A stretch of DNA of 32,656 bases from Streptomyces zinciresistens K42 (GTDB lineage: Bacteria > Actinomycetota > Actinomycetes > Streptomycetales > Streptomycetaceae): positions 1 through 32,656 of the forward strand of contig NZ_AGBF01000062.1 of NCBI RefSeq assembly GCF_000225525.1, in the 5' to 3' direction. Below, piece by piece: positions 15,428-25,100 of this stretch. The position numbers and the translations under genes were made by a program. The notes beneath the pieces were generated by a model. It was not told the origin of the DNA. It searched no databases and saw only the letters and a program-made list of their open reading frames with translations. Within the stretch, counting starts at the first letter, position 1, and the number at the start of each line of letters is the position of its first letter.

Positions 15428-15703
15428 TCAGACGTGGATCGGGTGCGAGACCCGCCCCGACGCAGCGTCGATCTCGCCGTGGGCCTTGCCGAGCATCCGC
15501 ATCGCCAGCTCGTTCAGGGCGCGGGCCCCGGCGATCTCCTCACCGACCCGCGGCTGGAGGGAGTCGGTGTGGTGCCGGGTGGCGTGGCCGTGCGCCCGTA
15601 CCTCGGTGCCGTCGGGGAGCCGTACCATCGCCACCGCGCGCGTGTGCTGGCCGTCCTCCTGGAACTCCAGCTCGACATGCCATCCCACTGTGGTGTGCAT
15701 CAT
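15428..15703 (-). CDS. DUF1876-domain protein
   Basis: A 91-aa conserved actinobacterial protein. The pattern HTTVGWHVELEF...VRLPDGTEVRAHG...PRVGEEIAGARAL matches the DUF1876 family, whose members look like a small dsRBD-type alpha/beta fold and are often stress or dormancy linked; no biochemical role is established that I know of. The ATG at 15703 follows CCGGAGGT by seven bases, which rejects the longer open frame that continues upstream. It is divergent from the metallophosphoesterase gene and convergent with the serine hydrolase, and separated from the latter by the 18-bp minisatellite. About a quarter of its residues are Asp, Glu, Arg or His. Confidence 0.88.
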   Translation of the reverse strand: MMHTTVGWHVELEFQEDGQHTRAVAMVRLPDGTEVRAHGHATRHHTDSLQPRVGEEIAGARALNELAMRMLGKAHGEIDAASGRVSHPIHV

Positions 15704-15850
15704 GACGATCACCTCCGGAAGACCTGCTTCCAGGGTGCTCCTCCCGGACGGTCCGCGCCCAGCGGATGACGCCTCCGCCGCCACATCCGCCGTATCCGGC
15801 TCATCCGTCACATCCATCACATTCGATCTGAACAGAACAAGCGGGGACGA

Positions 15851-17443
15851 GTGAGACTCGGCACACTCGCCGCGCGGACCGGTGTCCGGCTGCTTCCATG
15901 GAGAGGTCGCGCGCCGGACTGGCCCGGCCGACGCCGCTCCCCGTTCGCCGCCCCGGGCCGGACCGAGGTCATGCGCTGCTGCTTCTCCGCCCATCTGCCC
16001 GCGCTCGCGGCCCTGTCCGCCCTGCCGGGCCCCTGCGAGGTGCTGCGCTCCGGCGCGCGCCTCGCGCCCGCCCTGCTGCGCTCGGCCTCGGCCGCCGTGC
16101 AGCGGGCCCGCGCCCCGCACCCCGACGACCTGGCCGCCGTCCACCTCGAACTGGTCACGCTCACCGAGGACAGTGCCGTCATCACCTGGTACACGGGCGT
16201 CCCCGGCACCGACGACGGCCTGGGGCACCCCCTCCCCGCGGTCACCGAGGGCGAGGTCGTCTACGGCACCCATCCCAGCCGGCTCGACCGGGTCGCCTCC
16301 GAGGAGCGGGCCACCGCCCACCACCAGGTCGAACTGACCGGCCTCGAACCGGGGCAGACGTACTACTACCAGGCGCGTTCCCGCGGCAGGGCGGCGGCGC
16401 CCACCCCGCTGCACCTGGTGCGCGGCAACGCCGTCGGCACCTCGACGTACGGCTTCGGCTCCAGCGGCGGCCCCTACTCCTTCACCACTCCGCAGCCGCC
16501 ACCCGGCCGGCACCTGCTGTCGGTGGCGCTCTGCAACGACCTGCACCTCGGGGAGACCACCGCGGGCCTGGTGGGCGGGCTGCCGCTGCTGCGCGGGGTG
16601 CCGCAGCAGCCGGGGCGGGAGCCGTACCCGCAGCTCATGAGCCGGGCCCTGGTCGCGGAGGCCCGGCGGCGCGGCGCCGACGTACTGCTCGCGGGCGGCG
16701 ACCTCTCGGCGGGCGGCTCCGCGCACGACCTCGGCGAGGCCCGGCGCATCCTCGACGGGTTCGGCACCCACGGCCGGGACTACTTCGCCGTACGCGGGAA
16801 CCACGACCGCTCCCCGGCCCCGCAGAACACCTTCCGCGCCGCGTTCCTCGACGACGGCGGCCCCGGCCACTTCGCCCACGACCTGGGCGGGCTGCGGATC
16901 ATCGGTCTCGACACCTACGTCAAGAGCGGCAACGGCGCCGACGCGGGCGGTCTGGGGGCCGAGCAACTGGCCTGGTTCCGGGAGCGGTTGAGGGAGCAGC
17001 CGGACCAGCCGACGCTGGTGTTCGGGCACCATCCGCTGACCGTGCGGGACTCGGTCTTCCCGGTCACGCGGGGCCACTGCCTGGAGCGCCGGCAGGCGCG
17101 TGCCGTCGTGGACGCCTACACCGCCGCGCCCGGCGTCTTCCTGCACCACGCGGGCCACACCCACCGCAACAAGCGCACCGTGCTCGCGCGCGCCCCGCAC
17201 GTCACCCAGCAGGAGGTCGCCGCCGCCAAGGAGTACCCGGGCGGGTTCACCCTGGTGCGCATCCACTCCGGCGGGTACGCCCTCAACCACTACAAGTCCG
17301 GTGCGCCGGCCGCCCGCCAGTGGAGCGAGCGCAGCCGCCGGGTGGCCGCGGGCCTGTGGCCGCACCACTCGCTGGGCCGCTCGGTCACCGACCGCAACAG
17401 CATGGCGCCCCACGACCTGTCGGGCGTCACAGGCCGCCGCTGA
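15851..17443 (+). CDS. metallophosphoesterase with N-terminal fibronectin-III-like domain
   Basis: A 530-aa calcineurin-like phosphoesterase related to purple acid phosphatases. A beta-sandwich (about residues 95-215, with the typical LTGLEPGQTYYYQ signature) precedes the dinuclear metal domain. The metal boxes appear in order: CNDLHLGE (D-x-H), AGGDLSAGG (GD), RGNHDRS (GNHD), FGHHPLT (GHH) and HAGHTHRNK (GHxH). No classical signal peptide is evident, though a cluster of hydrophobic residues lies at 40-60. The start is uncertain: GTG at 15851 has GGGGA only three bases before it, and an in-frame ATG at 15971 is possible. The substrate is unknown; phosphomonoesters or diesters are the family norm. 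Confidence 0.9.
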   Translation: MRLGTLAARTGVRLLPWRGRAPDWPGRRRSPFAAPGRTEVMRCCFSAHLPALAALSALPGPCEVLRSGARLAPALLRSASAAVQRARAPHPDDLAAVHLELVTLTEDSAVITWYTGVPGTDDGLGHPLPAVTEGEVVYGTHPSRLDRVASEERATAHHQVELTGLEPGQTYYYQARSRGRAAAPTPLHLVRGNAVGTSTYGFGSSGGPYSFTTPQPPPGRHLLSVALCNDLHLGETTAGLVGGLPLLRGVPQQPGREPYPQLMSRALVAEARRRGADVLLAGGDLSAGGSAHDLGEARRILDGFGTHGRDYFAVRGNHDRSPAPQNTFRAAFLDDGGPGHFAHDLGGLRIIGLDTYVKSGNGADAGGLGAEQLAWFRERLREQPDQPTLVFGHHPLTVRDSVFPVTRGHCLERRQARAVVDAYTAAPGVFLHHAGHTHRNKRTVLARAPHVTQQEVAAAKEYPGGFTLVRIHSGGYALNHYKSGAPAARQWSERSRRVAAGLWPHHSLGRSVTDRNSMAPHDLSGVTGRR

Positions 17444-17464
17444 GAGGCCGGCGCCCCGCTCCCG

Positions 17465-18306
17465 TCAGGCGTACGGCATCAGCCCGATCCCCATGACGAG
17501 CGGGCCCGCGGCGGCGATGCGGGGCGCGCCGAAGCGCTCCTTGGAGAACACGGCGCCCATCGCCGCGCCCACCAGGATGGACGACTCCCGAAGGGCCGCG
17601 ACCGGTGCCGGTTCCGCTCTGGTCTGGGCCCACAGGACCAGCCCGTAGGCGGTGACGGACAGCACGGCGCCGAGCAGGCCCAGCGCCGCGTGCGGCCGCA
17701 GCACGGAGAGGGTCGCGCGGCGCCATCGCCAGACGGCGCAGGCCGGGACGGCGAGGCCCTCGACCGCCATCAGCCAGGCGATGCAGCCGAGGGGCGACCC
17801 GGAGGCGCGCACGCCCAGCCCGTCGAGGACGGTGTACGCGGCGACGCTCAGCCCGGTCGCCAGCGCCGCCCCGATCGCGGCCCAGTCGGGCCGGCGCCCG
17901 CGCAGCTCCCACAGGGCGACGCCGGTCAGGCCCACGCTGCACAGCGCGATACCGGCCGCCGCCGTGCCGTCGGGCACCTCCTGGGCGGGCACGGCGGCGA
18001 GCACGGCCACGACGAGCGGCGCGGTGCCCCGCGCGATGGGGTAGACCTGCCCGAAGTCGCCCAGCCGGAAGGACGTCATCAGCAGCGCGAAGTAGACGGT
18101 GTGGACCAGCGCCGACGCCAGCAGGTAGGGCCAGGCGCGGGCCGCCGGGACGGCCGCGAACGGCATCAGGGCCAGCCCGATCAGCACCCCGCCGCCCGCG
18201 ATCAGCGGAACCCGACGAGCTTGTCGGTGATCCGGCGGGCGATGGCGTTCCAGGACGCGTGGGTGACGGCCGCCAGCAGGACCGCGGCCGTCACCGGCAG
18301 GGTCAC
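17465..18306 (-). pseudogene. EamA/DMT-family transporter gene with a single-base frameshift
   Basis: The frame that starts at GTG 18306 encodes the first helix of a drug/metabolite transporter (VTLPVTAAVLLAAV, then WNAIARRITDKLVGF) and stops at TGA 18204-18202. The rest (LIAGGG onward, about 245 residues with some nine more hydrophobic segments ending at 17465) is in another frame. Adding one C at about 18207-18208 (minus-strand TTCCG to TTCCCG) restores a normal protein of about 280 aa. The start overlaps the ybaK stop as GTGA, so the pair is coupled. Either this is a recent mutation or a base-calling error in a short homopolymer. Restart at GTG 18187 could give a 240-aa protein lacking helix 1. 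Confidence 0.8.
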
Positions 18307-18806
18307 GAGGACTGCTCGCGCACGTCCACGAGGGTCGCGCCGGCGTGGGCGACGAGGGTCTTGGGTTCCATGGGGAAGACGGTGTGCGGGGTGCCGGCGG
18401 CCGCCCACACGACGTCGTGCTCCAGCAGCGAGCGGTCGGCGAGCACCCGGGTGCGGGTGCGGTGCCCGAAGGGCGGGACGCCGCCGATGGCGTACCCGGT
18501 CGTCTCCCGGACGATGTCGGCCCTGGCGCGGGTGACCCGGTCCGCGCCGAGTTCCCCGCGCACCCGCTCCAGGTCGACGCGGGAGGCGCCGTCCATGAGC
18601 ACGAGCACCGGCACGCCGTCGGCGGCGAAGATCAGCGACTTGCAGATCTCGCTGAGTTCGCAGCCGAGCGCGGCCGCCGCCTCGGCGGCGGTGCGGGCGG
18701 CGTCCGGGAAGCGGCGGATCCGCGTGTGCAGTTCGCCGAGTCCGAGTTCTTCGAGGGCCTCGGCGAACCGGGGGTGGGCTCCGGATGCCGTGCTGTCGGT
18801 CGTCAT
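18303..18806 (-). CDS. YbaK/EbsC-type aminoacyl-tRNA deacylase
   Basis: A 167-aa single-domain trans-editing protein. It is related to the INS domain of prolyl-tRNA synthetase and hydrolyses mischarged tRNAs such as Cys-tRNA(Pro) or Ala-tRNA(Pro). The essential lysine is in the family motif EICKSLIF (K56). The GGVPPFGH segment and the C-terminal VFPMEPKTLV segment are also characteristic. Which tRNA it edits cannot be decided here. The ATG at 18806 is six bases after TAGCGT, so it is probably leaderless. The stop overlaps the start of the EamA-type gene. That coupling of deacylase and transporter suggests shared amino-acid metabolism, an inference only. Confidence 0.92.
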   Translation of the reverse strand: MTTDSTASGAHPRFAEALEELGLGELHTRIRRFPDAARTAAEAAAALGCELSEICKSLIFAADGVPVLVLMDGASRVDLERVRGELGADRVTRARADIVRETTGYAIGGVPPFGHRTRTRVLADRSLLEHDVVWAAAGTPHTVFPMEPKTLVAHAGATLVDVREQSS

Positions 18807-18812
18807 GCGGGC

Positions 18813-18818
18813 ACGCTA
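18813..18818 (-). promoter_or_regulatory. candidate -10 box for leaderless ybaK transcript
   Basis: Minus-strand TAGCGT, six bases (GCCCGC), then the ATG at 18806. No ribosome binding site is seen between them. Confidence 0.5.
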
Positions 18819-18869
18819 GCGGTGCGCGTACGGGGCACGCGAGCCCCTTTCGGGGGAAGCCGCACGCGG

Positions 18870-18916
18870 ACCGGCCGGCGAGGGCGCCCGTCCCCACGGA
18901 GCCCTCACCGGCCGGT
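18870..18916 (-). terminator. strong terminator of the TetR-MMPL operon
   Basis: Arms at 18870-18885 and 18901-18916 form a 16-bp stem with one imperfect pair (a U-G wobble on the minus-strand RNA) and a 15-base loop. It starts 19 bases after the MMPL stop. It also insulates ybaK from read-through. Confidence 0.75.
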
Positions 18917-18934
18917 CGTCCCGGTCGCCCGCGG

Positions 18935-21169
18935 TCACACGCGGGCCGGCACGCGGTCCTCGTCGGGGTCGGCGTCCTTGCCGGACTCGCCCCGGCCGCG
19001 CAGGCCCTCGCCCTCGACGTCGACGTTGGGCAGGGCGCGGTCCAGCCACGCCGGCAGCCACCAGGCCCGCTTGCCCAGCAGGGCCAGGACGGCCGGGACG
19101 ACGGCCATGCGCACGAGGAAGGCGTCGAAGAACACCGCGATCGCGAGGCCGAAGCCGATCATCTTGACCATGGACTCGCTGGAGCCGATGAAGCCCGCGA
19201 ACACCGCGATCATGATCACCGCGGCCGCGGTGACGACCCGGGCGCCGTGCCTGAAGCCGGTGACCACGGCCTGGCCCGGCTTCTCCCCGTGGACGTACGC
19301 CTCGCGCATCCGGGTCACGAGGAACACCTCGTAGTCCATCGCGAGGCCGAAGACCACGCCGACCATGAAGATCGGCATCATGGACATCACCGGGCCGGTC
19401 TGCTCCACGCCCATGAGGCCCGCGAACCAGCCCCACTGGAAGACCGCGACGACCGCGCCGAGGGCGGCCAGCACGCTCAGCAGGAAGCCGAGCGCCGCCT
19501 TCAGCGGGACCAGCACCGAGCGGAAGACCACGATCAGCAGCAGGAAGGCAAGCCCGACGACCAGCGCCAGATAGGGCAGCAGGGCGTCGTTCAGCTTCTG
19601 CGAGACGTCGATGTTCATCGCGGTGGAGCCGGTGACCAGCACGTCCGCGTCGGTGGCGGCGGTCACCCGGGCGCCCTGGGCGCGGATGGCGTGCACGAGG
19701 TCCTGGGTCCGGGCCGACGAGGGCTTGGCGTCCGGGACGACGGTGATGGTGGCGGTGTCGCCCTCCTTGTTGGGTGCCGCGGGCGTGACCGTGGTGACGT
19801 TGTCCAGGCCCTCGATGTCGTTGCCGACCCGGTCGAAGACGGCCTTGGGGTCGTCGGCGCCCTTGGCGTCGACCACGACCATCAGGGGGCCGTTGAAGCC
19901 GGGGCCGAACCCGTCGGAGAGCAGGTCGTAGGCGCGGCGCTGGGTGGTGGAGACGGGCTGCGAGCCGTCGTCGGGCAGGCCCAGTTCGAGGGAGCTCGCG
20001 GGGATGGCCGCGGCGCCGAGACCGAGGACGCCCAGGAGCAGGACGGCGACGGGGCGGCGGACGACGAAGGAGGCCCAGCGGGTGCCCATGTTGGGCCTGG
20101 CGGGTCCGCCGGCGGCCGTCGCCTCGGCCCGGCCGCCGCGGGTCCGGCGGCTCTTGGCACCGGCGGGGCGCACCCGGCGCCCGGCGTAGCCGAGCAGGGC
20201 CGGGACCATGGTCAGGGCGATGAGCACCGCGACGACGACCGTGCCGGCCGCGGCGACGCCCATCTTGGTCAGCATCGGGATGTTGACCACCGACAGGCCG
20301 ACCAGGGCGATGACCACGGTGAGGCCGGCGAAGACCACCGCGGAGCCCGCGGTGCCGACGGCCCGTCCGGCCGCCTCCTCCCGCTCGCGGCCCTCGGCGA
20401 GTTCCGCGCGGTAGCGGGAGACGATGAACAGGGCGTAGTCGATGCCGACCGCGAGGCCGATCATCATCGCCAGCGTGGAGGTGGTGGAGCCCAGTTCCAG
20501 GGCGCTCGCGAGCGCGGTGATCGTGGAGATGCCGATGCCGACGCCGATGAGGGCGGTCAGCAGCGGGAGTCCCGCGGCGAGCAGGGAGCCGAAGGTGATG
20601 ACGAGGACGACCGCGGCGACGGCGATGCCGATGATCTCCGTGGTGCCGGTCGCGGGTGTCGTCTGGAGGGCGTCACCGCCGACCTCCACGGTCAGCCCGG
20701 CGTCGCGGGCCGACTGCGCGGCCTCCTCCAGCGCCTGGCGCGAGGCGTCCTTCAGCTCCATGCCGGAGACGTCGTAGCGCACCGAGGCGTAGGCGGTCGT
20801 GCCGTCGCGGCTGACGGCGCGCGCGGCGTAGGGGTCGGCGACGGAGGTGACCTCGGAGCCGTCGGACAGCTCCCGCACGGCGTCCTTCACGGTCGCCTTG
20901 TTCCCGGGGTCGGTCATCTTCCGGCCCTCGGGCGCCTTGAAGACGACCCGGGCGGTGGCGCCGTCGGCGCTCATCCCGGGGAAACGTTCCTCCAGCAGGT
21001 CGAAGGCTTTCTGCGCCTCGGTGCCGGGGATCGAGAAGGAGGTGGAGCCCGCGCTCGGGGCGGTGGCGGCGCCGACGCCCGCGAGGGTGAGCAGCGCGAT
21101 CCAGACGAGGGCGACGGCGTGGCGTCGCCTGAAGGCGAGCCGGCCGAGTTTGTAGAGGAACGTGGCCAC
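18935..21169 (-). CDS. MMPL-family RND transporter
   Basis: A 744-aa polytopic proton-driven exporter of the MMPL/RND superfamily. It shows the two-fold repeat of the family: one helix plus a large extracytoplasmic loop (about residues 35-170), five helices, a cytoplasmic linker rich in basic residues (about 330-360), then a second helix-loop-helices unit. The proton-relay Asp lies in VGIDYALFIVSRYR of the first half, with a degenerate counterpart FGLAMDYEVFLVTRMREA in the second. In actinomycetes such proteins export lipids, pigments or drugs. The start is GTG at 21169 with GGGAG upstream. It follows the TetR gene by 115 bp on the same strand, so it is very likely the regulated target. Substrate unknown. 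Confidence 0.93.
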   Translation of the reverse strand: MATFLYKLGRLAFRRRHAVALVWIALLTLAGVGAATAPSAGSTSFSIPGTEAQKAFDLLEERFPGMSADGATARVVFKAPEGRKMTDPGNKATVKDAVRELSDGSEVTSVADPYAARAVSRDGTTAYASVRYDVSGMELKDASRQALEEAAQSARDAGLTVEVGGDALQTTPATGTTEIIGIAVAAVVLVITFGSLLAAGLPLLTALIGVGIGISTITALASALELGSTTSTLAMMIGLAVGIDYALFIVSRYRAELAEGREREEAAGRAVGTAGSAVVFAGLTVVIALVGLSVVNIPMLTKMGVAAAGTVVVAVLIALTMVPALLGYAGRRVRPAGAKSRRTRGGRAEATAAGGPARPNMGTRWASFVVRRPVAVLLLGVLGLGAAAIPASSLELGLPDDGSQPVSTTQRRAYDLLSDGFGPGFNGPLMVVVDAKGADDPKAVFDRVGNDIEGLDNVTTVTPAAPNKEGDTATITVVPDAKPSSARTQDLVHAIRAQGARVTAATDADVLVTGSTAMNIDVSQKLNDALLPYLALVVGLAFLLLIVVFRSVLVPLKAALGFLLSVLAALGAVVAVFQWGWFAGLMGVEQTGPVMSMMPIFMVGVVFGLAMDYEVFLVTRMREAYVHGEKPGQAVVTGFRHGARVVTAAAVIMIAVFAGFIGSSESMVKMIGFGLAIAVFFDAFLVRMAVVPAVLALLGKRAWWLPAWLDRALPNVDVEGEGLRGRGESGKDADPDEDRVPARV

Positions 21170-21284
21170 GGGGGCTACTCCCGGTCAGGTCGTGGGTTGG
21201 TGCTGGGCAGGGGTGATCAGCCCGACGACGTGAGCGGATACGTCAGGAGGATGGGCTTGCGTGCATGGGGGTGAAGGGGACCCG

Positions 21285-21884
21285 TCAGGGGACGGGGACG
21301 CCGAGGGCGGGGAGGACCACGGCGTCGATGTACGACATGAGGAAGTCCTGCGTGGGCGGCCGGTCGTCGATCAGCGAGCGCGTGGCGAACGCGCCGACGA
21401 TCATGTGCACCACGTAGTCCAGCGCGGGACGGTCGGCGCGGATCTCACCGCGGTCGACGGCCCGTTGCATGATCCGGCGGAACTCGTCCATCTCCGGCTC
21501 GACGAGGAGTTCCCTGAACGCCTGCAGGAGATCAGGGTTTCCGTGCACCGCCATGAACAGACCGCGCATCAGCGCGGCGTTCTGCTGCATGGTGCAGTCG
21601 TCCTCACGGTAGGTGAGGGCGCGCAGGTCGCCCCGCAGGCTCCCGGTGTCGACGTCGTCGGCACCGCCCGGCTTGTTGTGCCGGATCGCCTTCGCCACCA
21701 GCTCCGGCTTGCCGCCCCACTGGCGGTAGAGCGTCGCCTTGCTGGACCGGGTGCGGGCCGCCACGGCGTCCATGGTGAGGGCGTCGTAGCCGACCTCCCG
21801 GAGCAGATCGAGGACGGCCGCGTACAGCTCGGCCTCCCGTTCGGGGGTGATGCGCGTGCGCCGCGCGGTCGACACCTCGGCCAT
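21285..21884 (-). CDS. TetR-family transcriptional repressor of the MMPL operon
   Basis: A 199-aa TetR/AcrR regulator. The N-terminal helix-turn-helix spans about residues 33-57 (the LTMDAVAART and SSKATLYRQWGGK elements). The C-terminal ligand domain (about 80-195) looks like the TetR_C type common next to MMPL pumps. The frame is open farther upstream, but the ATG at 21884 gives a normal N-terminus and is preceded by AAGGGTGG. Two near-identical 15-bp dyads lie just upstream and flank the promoter, the expected arrangement for autoregulation. It heads an operon with the MMPL transporter. The ligand is probably a pump substrate, unknown. Confidence 0.92.
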   Translation of the reverse strand: MAEVSTARRTRITPEREAELYAAVLDLLREVGYDALTMDAVAARTRSSKATLYRQWGGKPELVAKAIRHNKPGGADDVDTGSLRGDLRALTYREDDCTMQQNAALMRGLFMAVHGNPDLLQAFRELLVEPEMDEFRRIMQRAVDRGEIRADRPALDYVVHMIVGAFATRSLIDDRPPTQDFLMSYIDAVVLPALGVPVP

Positions 21885-21906
21885 CGCCGCCACCCTTCTG
21901 CTCCGA

Positions 21907-21921
21907 ACGACACGGTTTCGT
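21907..21921 (-). promoter_or_regulatory. TetR operator site 1
   Basis: ACGACACGGTTTCGT differs at one position from the perfect dyad of site 2. It covers the likely transcription start of the TetR gene. Confidence 0.65.
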
Positions 21922-21929
21922 ACACCACG

Positions 21930-21958
21930 ACGATAACGCACCCTCAAACGAAACGAAA
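21930..21958 (-). promoter_or_regulatory. promoter of the TetR-MMPL operon
   Basis: Minus strand TTTCGT (21958-21953), a 17-bp spacer, TATCGT (21935-21930). The -35 lies within operator site 2, and site 1 begins just downstream, so binding at either site would block RNA polymerase. Confidence 0.55.
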
Positions 21959-21967
21959 CGGTTTCGT
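21953..21967 (-). promoter_or_regulatory. TetR operator site 2
   Basis: ACGAAAC-G-GTTTCGT is a perfect 7+7 dyad around one base, 46 bp centre to centre from site 1. It is also about 135 bp upstream of the tricorn gene on the other strand. Confidence 0.7.
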
Positions 21968-22101
21968 TCGTGTTCTGGGTCACGCGGCGCCGAACCCCCG
22001 CCCGGCCCGCCCGAACCCGCCTCCACACCCCCGCCCGGACGGCACTCGCGCCCCGCATGTCACGACTTGCCCCGGTCCGCCCCGCGCCCAAGCATGGGGA
22101 G

Positions 22102-25100
22102 GTGAGCTACCTGCGCCTACCGCATCTGAGCGGCGACCTGTTGTGCTTCGAGGCCGAGGACGACCTCTGGCTGGCCCCGCTGGACGGGCCGGGCCGCGCC
22201 TGGCGGCTCACCGTGGACCGCACCAAGATCGGCCACCCGCGCTTCTGCCCCGAGGGCCGCCGCATCGCCTACACGAGCTGGCGCACCCTCGTCCCCGAGA
22301 TCCATCTGATCGACGTCGAGGGCGGCCCCGGCGTCCGGCTCACCCACTGGGGCTCGGCCGACACCCAGGTGTGCGGCTGGAGCCCCGACGGCACCGTCCT
22401 CGCCGTCGCCTCCCACGGCGAGCCCTTCTCCCACTACACCTGGGCCTACAAGGTCCGCCCCGACGGCGACCCCGGCCGCAGGCTGCCCTGGGGCCCGTGC
22501 GCCGACATCCAGGTCGCCGACCTCGACGGCGAGCGCCGGACCCTGCTGCTGACCGGCACCCCGCCGCACGAGCCCGCCTCCTGGAAGCGCTACCGCGGCG
22601 GCGCCACCGGCCGGCTGTGGCTGCACTGCGAACGGCTGCTCGCCGGCCTCGACGGCCATCTGCACTCCCCCATGTTCGCCGGCGGCCGCATCGCCTTCCT
22701 CTCCGACCACGAGGGCGTCGGCAACCTCTACTCCTGCGCCCGCGACGGCTCTGACCTGCGCCGGCACACCGACCACGACGCCTTCTACGCCCGGCACGCC
22801 TCCAGCGACGGCACCCGCGTGGTGTACCAGTGCGCGGGCGACCTGTGGATCGTGGACGACCTCGCCGCCGACTCCGGGCCGCGCCGCCTCGACGTGCGCC
22901 TGGGCGGGCCGAGTCCGGGCCGCCGCCCCTACCAGGTGCCCGCCGCCCAGCACCTCGACGGCCTCTCCGTCGACGAGACCGGCCGCGCCAGCGCGGTCGT
23001 CGTACGCGGCAGCCTGTACTGGCTGACCCACCGCGACGGCCCGGCCCGCACCCTCACCGACACCCCGGGGGTCCGGGTCCGGCTCCCCGAGATGCTCGGC
23101 CCGCTCGGCCAGGTCGCCTATGTGACGGACGCCGAGGGCGAGGACGCCGTCGAGATCGCCTCCCTGCCGCGCGCCACCGGCCACCGCGAGCCCCGCCGGC
23201 TGGCCTCCGGCGAGCTGGGCCGCGTCCTGGAGATGGTCGCCGACCCCGGCGGCGAACGCCTCGCCCTCGCCTCGCACGACGGCAGGCTGCTCCTGCTCGA
23301 CACGACCGAGGACCCCGCCTCCGGGGGCGGCGCGGTCACCGAGCTGATCCGGTCGGCCAACGGGCCCGTGCGCGACCTCGCCTTCTCCCCCGACGGGACG
23401 TGGCTGACGTGGTCGCACCCCGGGATCGGCCGCTCCCTGCGCCAGATCAAGCTGGCGCGGATGAAGGACCGGCTGGTCGTCGACGTCACCGACGGCCGCT
23501 TCGAGGACGAGAACCCGGTCTTCACCCGCGACGGCCGCTATCTGGCGTTCCTCTCCTGGCGGGGCTTCGACCCCGTCTACGACGTCCACACCGGCGACCT
23601 CTCCTTCCCCCTGGGCTGCCGGCCCTATCTCGTGCCCCTGTCCTCGGCCACCCCCTCCCCCTTCGCGCTGACCCCGGAGGGCCGCCCCGCCGCGGGCGGA
23701 CTGGACCCGGCACGGGACGAGGAGGGCGGCGAGGCGGGCACGACCACCGTCGAGACCGAGGGCCTGGCGAGCCGGGTGACGCCCTTCCCGGTCGCCGCCT
23801 CCAAGTACTCGGCGCTGCACCCCGTCACGGGCGGCGGGCTGGTCTGGCTGCGCTGGCCGATCTCGGGCGCGCTCGGCGAGACGTTCGCCAACCCCGACGA
23901 CACGACCGGGCGGCCCACCCTCGAACACTTCACCATCGGCAAGGCCAAGAAGACCGAACTCGTCGACCACCTGGACTGGTTCGCGGTGAGCGGCGACGGC
24001 AGCCGGCTGGTCGTGGTCGACGAGGGCGAGCTGCGGGCGATCCCGGCCACCGAGTCCGGCGACGGGGACAGCGTCGTGTGGATCGACGCGCGCCGCATCC
24101 TGCACGAGGTGGACCCCGCCGCGGAGTGGCGGCAGTCCTACGACGAGGCGGGCCGGCTGATCCGGGCCTACTTCTGGGACCCGGGCATGTGCGGCATCGA
24201 CTGGGACGCCGTCCTCGACCAGTACCGCCCGCTGGTCGAACGGGTCGCCTCCCCCGACGACTTCGCCGACCTGCTGCGCGAGGTGCTCGGCGAACTGGGC
24301 ACCTCCCACGCGTACGTCACCCCCGCCCGCCGCAACGAGGGGCCCGCGCACTGCCAGCGGCGCCAGGGCCTGCTGGGCGCCAACCTCACCCGCCGCGACG
24401 AGGGCTGGACGGTCCGGCGCATCCTGCCCGGCGAGTCCTCCGACTCCAAGGCCCGCTCCCCGCTGGCCGGCACCGGCATCCGCGAGGGCGCGGTGCTCAC
24501 CCACGTCGACGGCCGCCCCGTGCATCCCGTCACCGGGCCCGCGCCGCTGCTCGCCGCGGCCGGCGGGACCACCGTCGAGCTCACCTTCACCCCGGCCGGG
24601 GGCGAGGCGGGCGGCGCCCGCCGGGTGGCGGTCGTGCCGCTCACCGACGAACGCCCCCTGCGCTACCAGGACTGGGTCGCCAAACGCCGGGCCGTGGTGG
24701 GGGAGTTGAGCGGCGGGCGGTGCGGCTATCTGCACATCCCCGACATGGGCGGCTCGGGCTGGGCGCAGTTCAACCGGGATCTGCGCCGGGAGATGTCCCG
24801 CCCCGCCCTCATCGTCGACGTGCGCGGCAACGCGGGCGGCCACATCAGCGAACTCGTCGTGGAGAAGCTGACCCGCACCGTCCTCGGCTGGGACCTCACG
24901 CGCGACGCCGAGCCGGTGTCGTACGCCTCGAACGCCCCTCGCGGCCCGGTCGTCGCCCTCGCCGACGAGGCGACCTCCTCGGACGGCGACATGATCACCG
25001 CGGCCTTCAAGCTGCTGGGGCTCGGGCCCGTCGTCGGCCAGCGCACCTGGGGCGGGGTGGTCGGCATGACCGGCCGGCACCGCCTCGGCGACGGCACGGT

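Noticed and set aside
15704..15838. Upstream extension of the DUF1876 frame.
   Set aside because: The perfect GGAGGT seven bases before the ATG at 15703 and the conserved HTTVGWH start favour the short form.
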